A stretch of 64,000 bases of DNA, from NCBI RefSeq assembly GCF_040549525.1, contig NZ_JBEPTM010000001.1, forward strand, positions 248,001-312,000. The letters are read 5' to 3'. The stretch comes from Lacisediminihabitans sp040549525 (GTDB taxonomy: Bacteria; Actinomycetota; Actinomycetes; Actinomycetales; Microbacteriaceae). This document shows, piece by piece, positions 34,989 to 42,926 of this stretch (positions are counted from its first letter, which is position 1; every line of letters starts with the position of its first letter). Under the pieces are notes generated by a model. The model had not been told where the DNA came from. It did no database searches and saw only the letters and a program-made list of their open reading frames with translations. The translations under genes and the position numbers were made by a program.

Positions 34989-35912
34989 ATGACGACGATG
35001 CCGACACCGGGCGAACCCGACGCGTCGACGAGCGCGTCGGATCAGGCGCGCCTCCGCCGCGACAAGGTGCGCGTCGCAGTGCTCGTCTGGCAGCTCTGCG
35101 AGCAGCACGGCATCCGGGCTCTCGCCGCCGGCGGCACCATCTTCGCCCAGCTCGGCCTCGTCTCTCCCCGGGTTTCGCCGACCGCGACCGTGATCGTGGA
35201 GCCGATTCACCAGCTCCACCTCATCCTCGCTCTCGAGGGGGTCGGCTGGTCGCGGAGCTTCCCCGGTTATACCAAGGGCTTTCTTCCCCCGGTCTTCCTG
35301 CGACTCGTCCATCCCACGGTGGTCTGCCCGGTTGACGTGTACGACATCTTTCCGGGCTTCTATGTGCCACCGGCGGAAGCCTTCGAGCAGCTCTGGACCA
35401 GAAGAGTCGAGCTTCCCATGGGAGGTATCGGTGTGCCATCCCTCGACCGGGTGAGCACGATGCTCGTCGCCGGTCACGACCAGCTCGGCCCCCTCGCGCG
35501 CGATCGCCGTGCCGTGACGTACATCGACTACTTCGTCTCGATGTTCCGCAACAGCCTCACCCCGGAGGAACAGGATGAGGTCGTCGCGCTCGTGGACGCG
35601 GTGCAGGGCCATGAGCCCCTCCGACCCTTCCTCGTCGCGATCGGCCGGGCGCACAGGGAGATCACCCTGCCCTCCGAGATCTACTGCCAGGCGCGTCTCG
35701 TCGTGGACCGGGTGAGCGACCCGATCATCTTCGCGGTCGCCCTGTTCGAGTCTCCGCCCGGCCACCGGGGAGGGCCCTTCTGGAGCATCACGAGACGGCA
35801 TCCCGCGAGAGTCATCCGGGCGCTGCTCGCGGCTCCGCGGTCGATCGCCATCATCCTCGGGTCGAGGGCTCGACAGCGGCGTCAGCTGGAGGCGCGACCC
35901 GCGCAGGAATAG
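34989..35912 (+). CDS. Nucleotidyltransferase-like protein, probably inactive
   Basis: A 307-residue protein that looks like the NTP_transf_5 family: a helix then LAAGGTIFAQLGLVSPRVSPTATV where the family has a GG/GS...DxD core, and CPVDVYDIFPGFYVPPAEAF where it has the 'vDlHw' strand, followed by LDRVSTMLVAGHDQL. The paired aspartates that bind metal in active members are replaced, so catalysis looks lost. AGGAGGGG lies eight bases before the ATG. Assignment by fold is inference; the role is unknown. Confidence 0.55.
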   Translation: MTTMPTPGEPDASTSASDQARLRRDKVRVAVLVWQLCEQHGIRALAAGGTIFAQLGLVSPRVSPTATVIVEPIHQLHLILALEGVGWSRSFPGYTKGFLPPVFLRLVHPTVVCPVDVYDIFPGFYVPPAEAFEQLWTRRVELPMGGIGVPSLDRVSTMLVAGHDQLGPLARDRRAVTYIDYFVSMFRNSLTPEEQDEVVALVDAVQGHEPLRPFLVAIGRAHREITLPSEIYCQARLVVDRVSDPIIFAVALFESPPGHRGGPFWSITRRHPARVIRALLAAPRSIAIILGSRARQRRQLEARPAQE

Positions 35913-36078
35913 GTCTCCACACTCCGGCGGGACAATCGTCAGCGCAGCTGATGGTCCCGCTCGCGCCACGGTGAAGAGCCGTGAAGAGACTCTCTCCGTG
36001 CTTCTTGAAGACGGGGAGGGGCCGCCGATGACGGGCTCGCTCGACATCTGCCAAGGGGTCCACACTTCCGCCCCAGGT

Positions 36079-36108
36079 TTGACCCCCCGACTGCTGACTG
36101 CCTAATGT
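36079..36108 (+). promoter_or_regulatory. Promoter of the sugar-acid operon
   Basis: TTGACC (36079-36084) and TAATGT (36103-36108) with an 18-base spacer. The predicted start lies at about 36114-36116, inside the operator palindrome. Confidence 0.5.
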
Positions 36109-36126
36109 AAGTACATCGTGTACGTA
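36108..36126 (+). promoter_or_regulatory. Operator candidate for the GntR protein at 38586
   Basis: The core GTACA-TCG-TGTAC (36111-36123) is a perfect palindrome; flanking TA...TA extends it to 36108-36126. It lies at the predicted transcription start of the operon whose last gene encodes a GntR/UTRA regulator, so autorepression relieved by a sugar acid is likely. Confidence 0.6.
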
Positions 36127-36159
36127 TAAACTGCGGCTCAAGACGTGAGGAGATTCGCC

Positions 36160-36258
36160 ATGGCAGCTGAATCTCAGTTCAGATCGCACCTCCCCTTGGT
36201 CGCGGAAACGGATTCTCCTGATGCGTGTGCCTTCCGTCGCGACGCTGCCGCAGAATGA
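36160..36258 (+). CDS. Possible 32-residue leader peptide of the sugar-acid operon
   Basis: A short frame with an excellent ribosome binding site (GAGGAG, 7-9 bases before the ATG at 36160). It ends four bases before the GTG of the kinase gene. The product is hydrophilic with one Cys and no feature I recognise. It may couple translation of the kinase, which lacks a good site of its own, or be a regulatory leader. Confidence 0.4.
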   Translation: MAAESQFRSHLPLVAETDSPDACAFRRDAAAE

Positions 36259-36262
36259 GGCC

Positions 36263-37540
36263 GTGACCTTGCTTTCTGCCGGAATCGTTGCCGACGACCT
36301 CACCGGCGCTGGCGACTCCGCGGTGCAGTTCGCCTCCCTCGGCTGGCAAACGCGGCTCACCCTCGGCGAACCAGTCGCGATCACGGCGACACCCGGATCG
36401 GTGCTCGCGGTGGTCACGGACTCCCGTTCCCTGCCGACGGATGCGGCGCGAATCCGCACGACGGACGCCGTGATGGCTCTGATGGGTGCGGGCATCGACC
36501 GTCTCTTCGTCAAGATCGACTCGACCATGCGCGGTTCGGTCGACAGCCAGGTGCGTGGCGCCCTCGATGCCTGGACACATCGGCATCCAGACTCCATCGC
36601 CGTCGTCTGTCCCGCCTACCCGGGGATGGGGCGAACAGTGGAGGGCGGTCTCCTCCTGGTGGACGGCGCAGGAGTCGAGACGACCTCCGTCGGCCGCGAC
36701 CCGGTGACCCCCGTGACCACGAGTGCGCTCGCCGACCTTCTCCCCGGCGCGGTAGCCATCCAACTCGCGCAGGGGGGAGCCTCGCAGCTCGCCCTCGTCA
36801 TCGCTGCCGCCGAAGCGCGCGTGGTCACCGTCGACGCGTCGACCGATGCTGACCTCGCACTGGTCGCCGCGGCCGTCGAGATGCTGGGAGCACGGGCTGT
36901 ACCGGTCGGCTCGGCCGGCCTCGCGACCCAGATGGCGAAGGTCTGGAGAAGGGGGGCGGTGGAGGCGGGCCGCGGGGCGGCGTCACCGTCGCGGACTTCC
37001 GCCGGTCCGGCCGTGGTCGTCATCAGCTCGCTGCACGATGTCTCACGCGCCCAGCACGCGCACTTGCTCGAAACCTCAACCGGCGTGCTCTCCCTCGCCC
37101 CGGGACTCGAGGAAATACTCAGCCCCGACGGCGACGACGGGATGACGGAGTGGATTCGCGCGAACGTCACGCGCGGAACATCCGCTGGGGTCGTCGTCAT
37201 CCTCAGCCCCTCCGCGCAGACGGCACCGTCAGAACTCGCTCCCGTGCGCATCGCGGCGGCACTCGCCGCGATCACCGACGCCGTCGTGACCCGCTTCGGC
37301 GTTGGATCGCTGGTGCTGATGGGGGGCGAGGGCGCCCGCGCGGTGCTCGACCGGTTCGATGCCGAGTCGTTGGTCGTCTCCCGCTCGATCGGGGAGGGAA
37401 CCCCGATCTCCGTCATCGACGGAGGGCGCCTGCACGGCCTCACCGTCGTGACCAAGGCCGGCGGCTTCGGCTCGACATCCGCTCTTACAGACCTTCTTCC
37501 CGAACTGCTCAAACAACCCACGCTAGGAGCATCGTCATGA
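36263..37540 (+). CDS. Four-carbon acid sugar kinase (DUF1537), D-threonate kinase type
   Basis: A 425-residue kinase: N-terminal half with GIVADDLTGAGDSAVQFA at residues 6-23 and the conserved KIDSTMRG near residue 89; C-terminal ATP-binding half with GGEGARAV and KAGGFGSTSAL near the end. DUF1537 enzymes phosphorylate D-threonate, D-erythronate or L-threonate at C4. With PdxA2 next door the D-threonate/D-erythronate route fits best. The GTG at 36263 gives a standard N terminus; an ATG at 36221 is possible but lacks a ribosome binding site. Confidence 0.88.
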   Translation: MTLLSAGIVADDLTGAGDSAVQFASLGWQTRLTLGEPVAITATPGSVLAVVTDSRSLPTDAARIRTTDAVMALMGAGIDRLFVKIDSTMRGSVDSQVRGALDAWTHRHPDSIAVVCPAYPGMGRTVEGGLLLVDGAGVETTSVGRDPVTPVTTSALADLLPGAVAIQLAQGGASQLALVIAAAEARVVTVDASTDADLALVAAAVEMLGARAVPVGSAGLATQMAKVWRRGAVEAGRGAASPSRTSAGPAVVVISSLHDVSRAQHAHLLETSTGVLSLAPGLEEILSPDGDDGMTEWIRANVTRGTSAGVVVILSPSAQTAPSELAPVRIAAALAAITDAVVTRFGVGSLVLMGGEGARAVLDRFDAESLVVSRSIGEGTPISVIDGGRLHGLTVVTKAGGFGSTSALTDLLPELLKQPTLGASS

Positions 37541-38574
37541 CCATTCCCCGCCTCGCCCTCACTCTCGGTGACGTCGCCGGAATCGGCCCCGAGATCACCG
37601 CGAAGACCCTTCTCGGCCACGATGACCTGCGCTCCCGGTGCATCCCAATCGTGATCGGCGACGAAGCTGCCATGCGACGAGGCGTCGTCAACGTGGGCGG
37701 CGACCCCGAGAAGGTCATCGTCATCACAGCGGTCTCGGAGGCGCTCAACCTCCCGGGCACTATCGAACTCATCCAGACCGGGCCTTCTCTCGCAGATGTC
37801 CCGCTCGGCGAACTCAGCCCGGTCGCCGGTGACGGCTCCTACCGCTTCGTCGTCGAGGCCTGCCGCCTCGCCCGCGAAGGACAGGTCGACGGCATCGTCA
37901 CAGCGCCCCTCAACAAGGCGGCGATGCACGCCGGCGGGCACAATTGGCCCGGGCACACGGAACTGCTCGCCCACGAGTTCGGCGTGCAGAACTTCTCGCT
38001 CGTGCTCTCCGCCGGCGAGCTGTACTTCTTCCACCTCACCACCCACGTGTCGATGCGCACCGCGATCGAGAACATCACGGTAGAACGGACGCTCAACGTG
38101 CTCGAGCTCGCCGGCGCATTCGCCAAGTCGATGGGATCCCCGGACGAGCTCATCGGCGTCGCAGGGTTAAACCCACATGCCGGTGAGAATCGGCTTTTCG
38201 GTGACGAGGATGCCGACATCCTGGCGCCCGCCGTCGCGACCGCTCGTGAACGCGGACTCAACGTCGTTGGCCCCCTGCCCGGTGACGCGCTGATCCCCGC
38301 AGCCGTCCGAGGCGCATACAAGCTCGTCGTCGTCTGCTACCACGACCAGGGGCATGCGCCCTTCAAGGCCGTCTACGGGGATGACGGGGTCAACATCACC
38401 GTTGGACTCCCGGTGGTACGCGTCTCGGTCGACCACGGAACGGCATTCGATATCGCGGGCAAGGGAATCGCCCGGGAGACCAGTCTTGTACTGTCGTTGG
38501 AGCGAGCGGCTCAGCTGGCACCCGGGTGGGACCACGTCTGGCGCACCGCGCAGAAGATGGACGTTCCCGCCTAA
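37537..38574 (+). CDS. pdxA2: PdxA2-type 4-phospho-threonate/erythronate dehydrogenase
   Basis: A 345-residue NAD-dependent enzyme of the PdxA family. Metal-binding histidines lie in HNWPGHTELLA near residue 140 and CYHDQGHAPFK near residue 270; the LTLGDVAGIGPEI start is typical. Next to a DUF1537 kinase such proteins are not pyridoxine enzymes but oxidise the 4-phosphorylated sugar acid, which then loses CO2 to give dihydroxyacetone phosphate. TAGGAG precedes the ATG, which overlaps the kinase stop (ATGA). Confidence 0.9.
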   Translation: MTIPRLALTLGDVAGIGPEITAKTLLGHDDLRSRCIPIVIGDEAAMRRGVVNVGGDPEKVIVITAVSEALNLPGTIELIQTGPSLADVPLGELSPVAGDGSYRFVVEACRLAREGQVDGIVTAPLNKAAMHAGGHNWPGHTELLAHEFGVQNFSLVLSAGELYFFHLTTHVSMRTAIENITVERTLNVLELAGAFAKSMGSPDELIGVAGLNPHAGENRLFGDEDADILAPAVATARERGLNVVGPLPGDALIPAAVRGAYKLVVVCYHDQGHAPFKAVYGDDGVNITVGLPVVRVSVDHGTAFDIAGKGIARETSLVLSLERAAQLAPGWDHVWRTAQKMDVPA

Positions 38575-38585
38575 GGAGTTAGTGC

Positions 38586-39473
38586 ATGTGGCTTGACGAG
38601 CTCGCCGATGACGCGGTCGACCCCGCTCGAAAGGTACCGCTGCACGCGCAGCTGAGCGCTGTGGTGCGATCTCGGATCACCGATGGATCGCTGCCCGCGG
38701 GCTCGATGCTGCCGACCGAGGCTGAGCTCACGGAGAAGTTCGGGATCTCCCGCTCTGTCGTTCGTCAAGCGCTGCTCGCCCTCACCGGCGAGGGCCTGGT
38801 GCTGCGCGGCCGCGGCCGCGGCAGTGTGGTCGCTCCGCCCGGGGAGCACCATCGCTTGGTACAGCGGATGTCTGGCCTCTCGACGCAACTCGACGAAGTC
38901 ACCACCGAGGTGCTCTCCCTCTCCCCTGAGCGGGACGCTCTTGCAGAATCCACGCTCGGCGTCCGCGATGTCGTCGCTCTCCATCGTCTACGCTCGGCCG
39001 CCGGCTCACCTATCGCCCTCATCCACACCTGGCTGCCCTCCGCCCTTGCGCTATCACCGGAGGAACTCACCAACGCATCGCTGCATTCACTTCTGCGACG
39101 CAAGCACGGCATCTCCATCGTGACGGGCCGACGGCAGGTGCGCGCGGTCGCGGCATCCCCGTCCCAGGCTGAAAGCCTTCGGGTGGCGGCCGGGTCGCCG
39201 TTGCTGCTTCTTGAAGGCACCAGCTTCGATGCGGCGGGCCTCCCGGTCGAGATGTTTCGCACGTGGCATCGGGCGGACAGGGTCGTGTTCGACCTCGATG
39301 TGGTGAAAGGCGATACCGCGGAGTCTTCGACGACGACCGGTTCTCCCCAGCCCCATTCGGGCACGACGTCGAATCTGGGCGTCGCCGACCGTGCCCGCGC
39401 GCTTGCGCGTGACCTCCAGGCTCTCGCCGACGACCTGGGTTCGCACGCCCCCGTGGTGGGCCCCGGCGACTAG
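38586..39473 (+). CDS. GntR-family regulator with UTRA domain (HutC type)
   Basis: A 295-residue regulator: GntR winged helix at residues ~15-85 (PTEAELTEKFGISRSVVRQAL), then a UTRA ligand-binding domain (residues ~95-240), and a 45-residue Ser/Thr-rich tail with a final helix. It closes the sugar-acid operon, 11 bases after pdxA2, with AGGAG eight bases before the ATG. It most likely binds a phosphorylated or free four-carbon sugar acid and the palindrome at 36108-36126. Four bases overlap the convergent marR gene. Confidence 0.88.
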   Translation: MWLDELADDAVDPARKVPLHAQLSAVVRSRITDGSLPAGSMLPTEAELTEKFGISRSVVRQALLALTGEGLVLRGRGRGSVVAPPGEHHRLVQRMSGLSTQLDEVTTEVLSLSPERDALAESTLGVRDVVALHRLRSAAGSPIALIHTWLPSALALSPEELTNASLHSLLRRKHGISIVTGRRQVRAVAASPSQAESLRVAAGSPLLLLEGTSFDAAGLPVEMFRTWHRADRVVFDLDVVKGDTAESSTTTGSPQPHSGTTSNLGVADRARALARDLQALADDLGSHAPVVGPGD

Positions 39474-39910
39474 TTCGGACCCGAGAGCCGCAGCCGGTCG
39501 CACAGCTCGGTGAGCGTCTCGAGCTCGGTCACGCTGAGGCTGCCTCCCACCCGCTCGGCGATGGATTCGATGTGGCTTCGCGCCACCCGCCGGAAGAGTT
39601 CGAAACCGGCCGGGGTGAGGGCCACGTTGACCCCGCGCGCGTCGTCCCGGTCGTGGGACTTCGCCAGCAGTCCGCGCGCGGCCAGCCGGTCCACGAGTCG
39701 GCTCACGCTCGGTTGGGTGAGCAGCAGGTGTCGGTTGAGATCCTTCATGCGCAGCTGCTGTCCGGGCTGGCGGGACAGGTTGAACAACACGTCGTACTCG
39801 TTGAGCGAGAGTTCCCCGCTGGGGAACTCCGCGTTCAGGTAGCGCATCACCGACACCTGGGCGCGGAACAGGGCTTCCCAGGCGGTGACCGCCGTCGTCT
39901 TGTCGCTCAC
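39470..39910 (-). CDS. MarR-family regulator
   Basis: A 146-residue winged-helix dimer: LSLNEYDVLFNLSRQPGQQ near residue 36, recognition helix QPSVSRLVDRLAARGLL near residue 66, wing HDRDDARGVNVALTPAG. The GTG at 39910 has GAGAGGAG seven bases upstream and TAGAGT further up. It diverges from the formaldehyde dehydrogenase gene over a 387-base gap, which contains structured elements; a role in controlling mscR is possible but not shown. Confidence 0.88.
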   Translation of the reverse strand: MSDKTTAVTAWEALFRAQVSVMRYLNAEFPSGELSLNEYDVLFNLSRQPGQQLRMKDLNRHLLLTQPSVSRLVDRLAARGLLAKSHDRDDARGVNVALTPAGFELFRRVARSHIESIAERVGGSLSVTELETLTELCDRLRLSGPN

Positions 39911-39999
39911 GGGTCTCCTCTCAACCCGAGTGCAACTCTACGGAAAGGGAGCGCTCATGACGGGGAGGTGGAGGTGCGAATCGGGCCTTAAACAGGATT

Positions 40000-40033
40000 G
40001 AGGGTCGGTTTCAGAGGCGAGAAACCGACCCTC
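40000..40033. terminator. Terminator-like hairpin in the marR-mscR gap
   Basis: GAGGGTCGGTTTC (40000-40012), 8-base loop, GAAACCGACCCTC (40021-40033): a perfect 13-pair stem. It does not follow any gene: it lies 90 bases before marR and 265 before mscR. On the minus strand it is followed by AATCCTGTTTAA, on the plus strand by TCCCTTG. Confidence 0.6.
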
Positions 40034-40043
40034 TCCCTTGCAC

Positions 40044-40103
40044 CAAGAGTGTCCTGCAATCACATTCCGCAGAAGCTGCCACAGCAAACAACTTCTGCTC
40101 TTG
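40044..40103 (-). ncRNA. Structured RNA candidate upstream of marR
   Basis: CAAGAG (40044-40049) can pair with CTCTTG (40098-40103), enclosing a hairpin GCAGAAG/CTTCTGC (40069-40098). On the minus strand this would be followed by the 13-pair hairpin at 40000-40033, the order expected of an attenuator or a small stand-alone RNA of about 100 bases. A TTATAC hexamer lies just upstream near 40110. The region is poorer in GC than its surroundings. No known family is recognised. Confidence 0.35.
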
Positions 40104-40297
40104 AACTGTATAACAGCACGGTAACGAAGCGCTAGTTATCGAACCGTTATTTTTCTGGGAGATTGCCAAGTCGCTCCGCTGCCTGGCTGCCGTCGAACGG
40201 GCGCCGGCATCTTTCGGCGCCGCGCGAACTCGAAACCTCCGGCGGGTAGGGTGAAAATGATCGCCGCACCGCCCGCGGCCGCCGAAGGAGTGCTCTC

Positions 40298-41392
40298 GTG
40301 CCCACAACTGTCACCGGAGTCATTGCCCGTTCCCCGGGTGCGCCCGTCGAACTCGTCAGCATCATCGTCCCCGATCCCGGGCCCGGCGAAGCCGTCGTCG
40401 ACATCGAGACCTGCGGGGTCTGCCACACCGATTACCACTACCGCGAGGGCGGAATCAGCGACGACTTCCCGTTCCTTCTCGGCCACGAGGCCGCCGGACG
40501 GGTCAGCGCGATCGGTGAGGGTGTCACGAACGTGAGGGTGGGCGATTTCGTCGTTCTCAACTGGCGGGCGGTCTGCGGCGAGTGCCGCGCGTGCGTGCGT
40601 GCCGAACCCTGGTACTGCTTCAACACCTTCAACGCGAGCCAGAAGATGACCCTCGAGGATGGCACCGAGCTCAGCCCGGCTCTGGGGATCGGTGCCTTCG
40701 CCGAGAAAACCCTCGTGCATGCGAAACAGTGCACGAAGGTCAACCCGGATGCCGATGCCGCCGCGGTCGGCCTGCTCGGCTGCGGGATCATGGCCGGTCT
40801 TGGCGCCGCGATGAACACCGGCAATGTCGGTCGCGGGGACTCGGTTGCGGTGATCGGGTGCGGCGGTGTCGGCAGCGCCGCGATCGTCGGTGCGCGGTTG
40901 GCCGGAGCGAGCACCATCATCGGAATCGACCGCGACCCGAAGAAGCTGGTCACGGCGCAGAGACTCGGTGCCACCCAGGTGATCGACTCGAGCGGTCTCG
41001 ACGAGCGCGGCGTCGTCGCCGCCGTGCAGGCGCTCACCGACACCTTCGGTGCCGATGTCGTGATCGACGCGGTCGGGCGCCCGGAGACGTGGCGTCAGGC
41101 CTTCTATTCCCGTGATCTGGCCGGCACCCTCGTGCTCGTCGGCGTGCCCACCCCCGACATGATGCTCGAGATTCCCCTGCTCGACGTGTTCGGTCGCGGT
41201 GGCTCCCTCAAGTCCAGCTGGTACGGAGACTGCCTGCCCGAACGCGATTTCCCCATGCTCACCGATCTCTTCCTGCAGGGGCGCCTGCCCCTGGACGAAT
41301 TCGTGACCGAGCGCATCGGCATCCGGGACATCGAGCGGGCCTTCGCCACGATGGCCGGCGGCGATGTGCTGCGCTCCGTGGTGGTGATGTAG
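40298..41392 (+). CDS. mscR: S-(hydroxymethyl)mycothiol dehydrogenase
   Basis: A 364-residue zinc alcohol dehydrogenase. Catalytic zinc ligands are Cys39 (CGVCHTD) and the His63-Glu64 pair (LLGHEAAG) with a later Cys; the structural zinc is held by Cys93, Cys96, Cys99 and Cys107. The NAD site is GCGGVGSAA near residue 187. The long WYCFNTFNASQKMTLEDGTELS insertion is typical of the mycothiol-dependent formaldehyde dehydrogenase (MscR/AdhE2). It oxidises the formaldehyde-mycothiol adduct to S-formylmycothiol. GAAGGAG lies seven bases before the GTG; TAGGGT upstream is a likely -10. Confidence 0.93.
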   Translation: MPTTVTGVIARSPGAPVELVSIIVPDPGPGEAVVDIETCGVCHTDYHYREGGISDDFPFLLGHEAAGRVSAIGEGVTNVRVGDFVVLNWRAVCGECRACVRAEPWYCFNTFNASQKMTLEDGTELSPALGIGAFAEKTLVHAKQCTKVNPDADAAAVGLLGCGIMAGLGAAMNTGNVGRGDSVAVIGCGGVGSAAIVGARLAGASTIIGIDRDPKKLVTAQRLGATQVIDSSGLDERGVVAAVQALTDTFGADVVIDAVGRPETWRQAFYSRDLAGTLVLVGVPTPDMMLEIPLLDVFGRGGSLKSSWYGDCLPERDFPMLTDLFLQGRLPLDEFVTERIGIRDIERAFATMAGGDVLRSVVVM

Positions 41393-42036
41393 TGGCCGCT
41401 CACATCGAGAACGCTCACATCGAGAACCTGGTCACCAGTGGCACGTTCAGCCTCGACGGGGACACCTGGGAGGTCGACAACAACGTCTGGATCGTCGGAG
41501 ACGACAGCGAGTGCATCGTCATCGACGCCGCTCATGATGCCGACGCGATTCTCTCGGCCGTCGGCCAGCGCTCGCTCAGGGCCATCCTGCTGACCCATGC
41601 CCACGACGACCACATCGACGCGGTGGCCGCGCTGCGGTCCGCCACCGGTGCCCCGGTTCTGCTCAACGACGGTGACCGGATGCTCTGGGATGTGGTGTAC
41701 CCCGACACCGCTCCAAGCGGAGGCCTGGTCGACGGCCAGGTCGTCACGATCGCCGGCGTCGACCTCGAGGTCTTGCAGACCCCGGGGCACTCGCCCGGCG
41801 CGGTCTGCTTCTTCGCCCCGCACCTCGGCACCGTCTTCACCGGCGACACCCTCTTCCAGGGCGGTCCGGGGGCGACCGGCCGCTCCTATAGCGACTTCGG
41901 CACGATCATCGAGTCGATCACCACGAAACTGCTCAGCCTCCCGCCCGAAACCCTCGTGCTCACCGGGCATGGTGAATCGACCACTATCGGCGCGGAGGCG
42001 CCCCACCTGGAGGAGTGGATCGCTCGCGGCCACTGA
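41392..42036 (+). CDS. Metallo-beta-lactamase-fold hydrolase, partner of MscR
   Basis: A 214-residue glyoxalase II-like enzyme. The metal motif THAHDDH is at residues 68-74, with further ligands in GHSPGAVCF, the Asp of FTGDTLF and the C-terminal TGHGEST. The GTG start shares a base with the mscR stop. This pairing is conserved in actinobacteria, and the protein is thought to hydrolyse S-formylmycothiol to formate and mycothiol; that role is inferred from position and fold. Confidence 0.9.
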   Translation: MAAHIENAHIENLVTSGTFSLDGDTWEVDNNVWIVGDDSECIVIDAAHDADAILSAVGQRSLRAILLTHAHDDHIDAVAALRSATGAPVLLNDGDRMLWDVVYPDTAPSGGLVDGQVVTIAGVDLEVLQTPGHSPGAVCFFAPHLGTVFTGDTLFQGGPGATGRSYSDFGTIIESITTKLLSLPPETLVLTGHGESTTIGAEAPHLEEWIARGH

Positions 42037-42053
42037 GCTCGGTCCTCGCGGGC

Positions 42054-42926
42054 TCAGCTCGAGATGTTCTTGCGTCGGAACCACCAGACCGCGACCGCGG
42101 TGAAGATCAGTGCGTAGATGAGCGCGGAGAGCACCGAGTCGACGACCGGTCCGTAGTCGATGCGCGCCGCGAAGAATTCGCGAAAGGCGTCGGTGTTCCA
42201 GGTCGGCAGGTAGTTGCGCACGATGCCGAGATCGGGGATGCGTTCGAGGATGCTCGACAGGATCGACGTGATCACCACCCCACCCGCCGCCGCGAGCGGC
42301 GCCTCCGCCAGCACCGTGAACATCGTGCCGAGCGCGGCAGCCCACGACAGGTGGAGCCAGATGACCGCAACGGCGGCAAGGATTCGCAGAAGCGACTCCG
42401 CCATGCCCAGCTGAGGCCCGACGGGAATCTGGATGCCTCCGCTGCCGTAGGAGATCGTGCCGACCAGCAAAGACATCCCGGTGAGGATCAGGATGCCCAC
42501 CACGAGCACCGTCCATGCCACCAGCACCTTGACGAACAGCAGGCGGGTTCGACCGACCGGGATGGTCAGGAGGTACTTCAGGGTGGATCGGGATGCCTCG
42601 CCCGCGATCATGTCACCGAACAGCAGCGCCACGACGAGCGTCAGCAGGAACCCCGCGGTGATCACGAGGATGAAGGCCGTGAAGGTCGTGCCACTGGCCT
42701 GCGCGAACGCCGCGAGATCCGTCCGCCCGGCCGCAGGCCCGCCCGCTCCGCCGATGAGGAAGGCGAGCCGCACGACGATAGGCAGCACGCCGAAGATGAT
42801 GAGCACCACCCGCACGCGCCATTGGCTGATCTGCCGGGCGAACTCGACCCGGATCGGCAGCGTGCGCCGCACTGTCTCGGCGCTCTCCCGAATGGGTCCG
42901 GGAGTCCAGGGTGCGGTCGTGGACAT
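42054..42926 (-). CDS. ABC-2 type transporter permease
   Basis: A 290-residue membrane protein with six hydrophobic helices, the first near residues 35-55 and a long extracytoplasmic loop rich in Gly/Ala after it. The block MIAGEASRSTLKYLLTIPVGR near residues 108-128 is typical of ABC-2 permeases. Its ATG shares one base with the stop of the hydrolase-ATPase fusion gene (TGATG), and the ATPase domain of that protein is its obvious engine. Substrate unknown. Confidence 0.88.
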   Translation of the reverse strand: MSTTAPWTPGPIRESAETVRRTLPIRVEFARQISQWRVRVVLIIFGVLPIVVRLAFLIGGAGGPAAGRTDLAAFAQASGTTFTAFILVITAGFLLTLVVALLFGDMIAGEASRSTLKYLLTIPVGRTRLLFVKVLVAWTVLVVGILILTGMSLLVGTISYGSGGIQIPVGPQLGMAESLLRILAAVAVIWLHLSWAAALGTMFTVLAEAPLAAAGGVVITSILSSILERIPDLGIVRNYLPTWNTDAFREFFAARIDYGPVVDSVLSALIYALIFTAVAVWWFRRKNISS

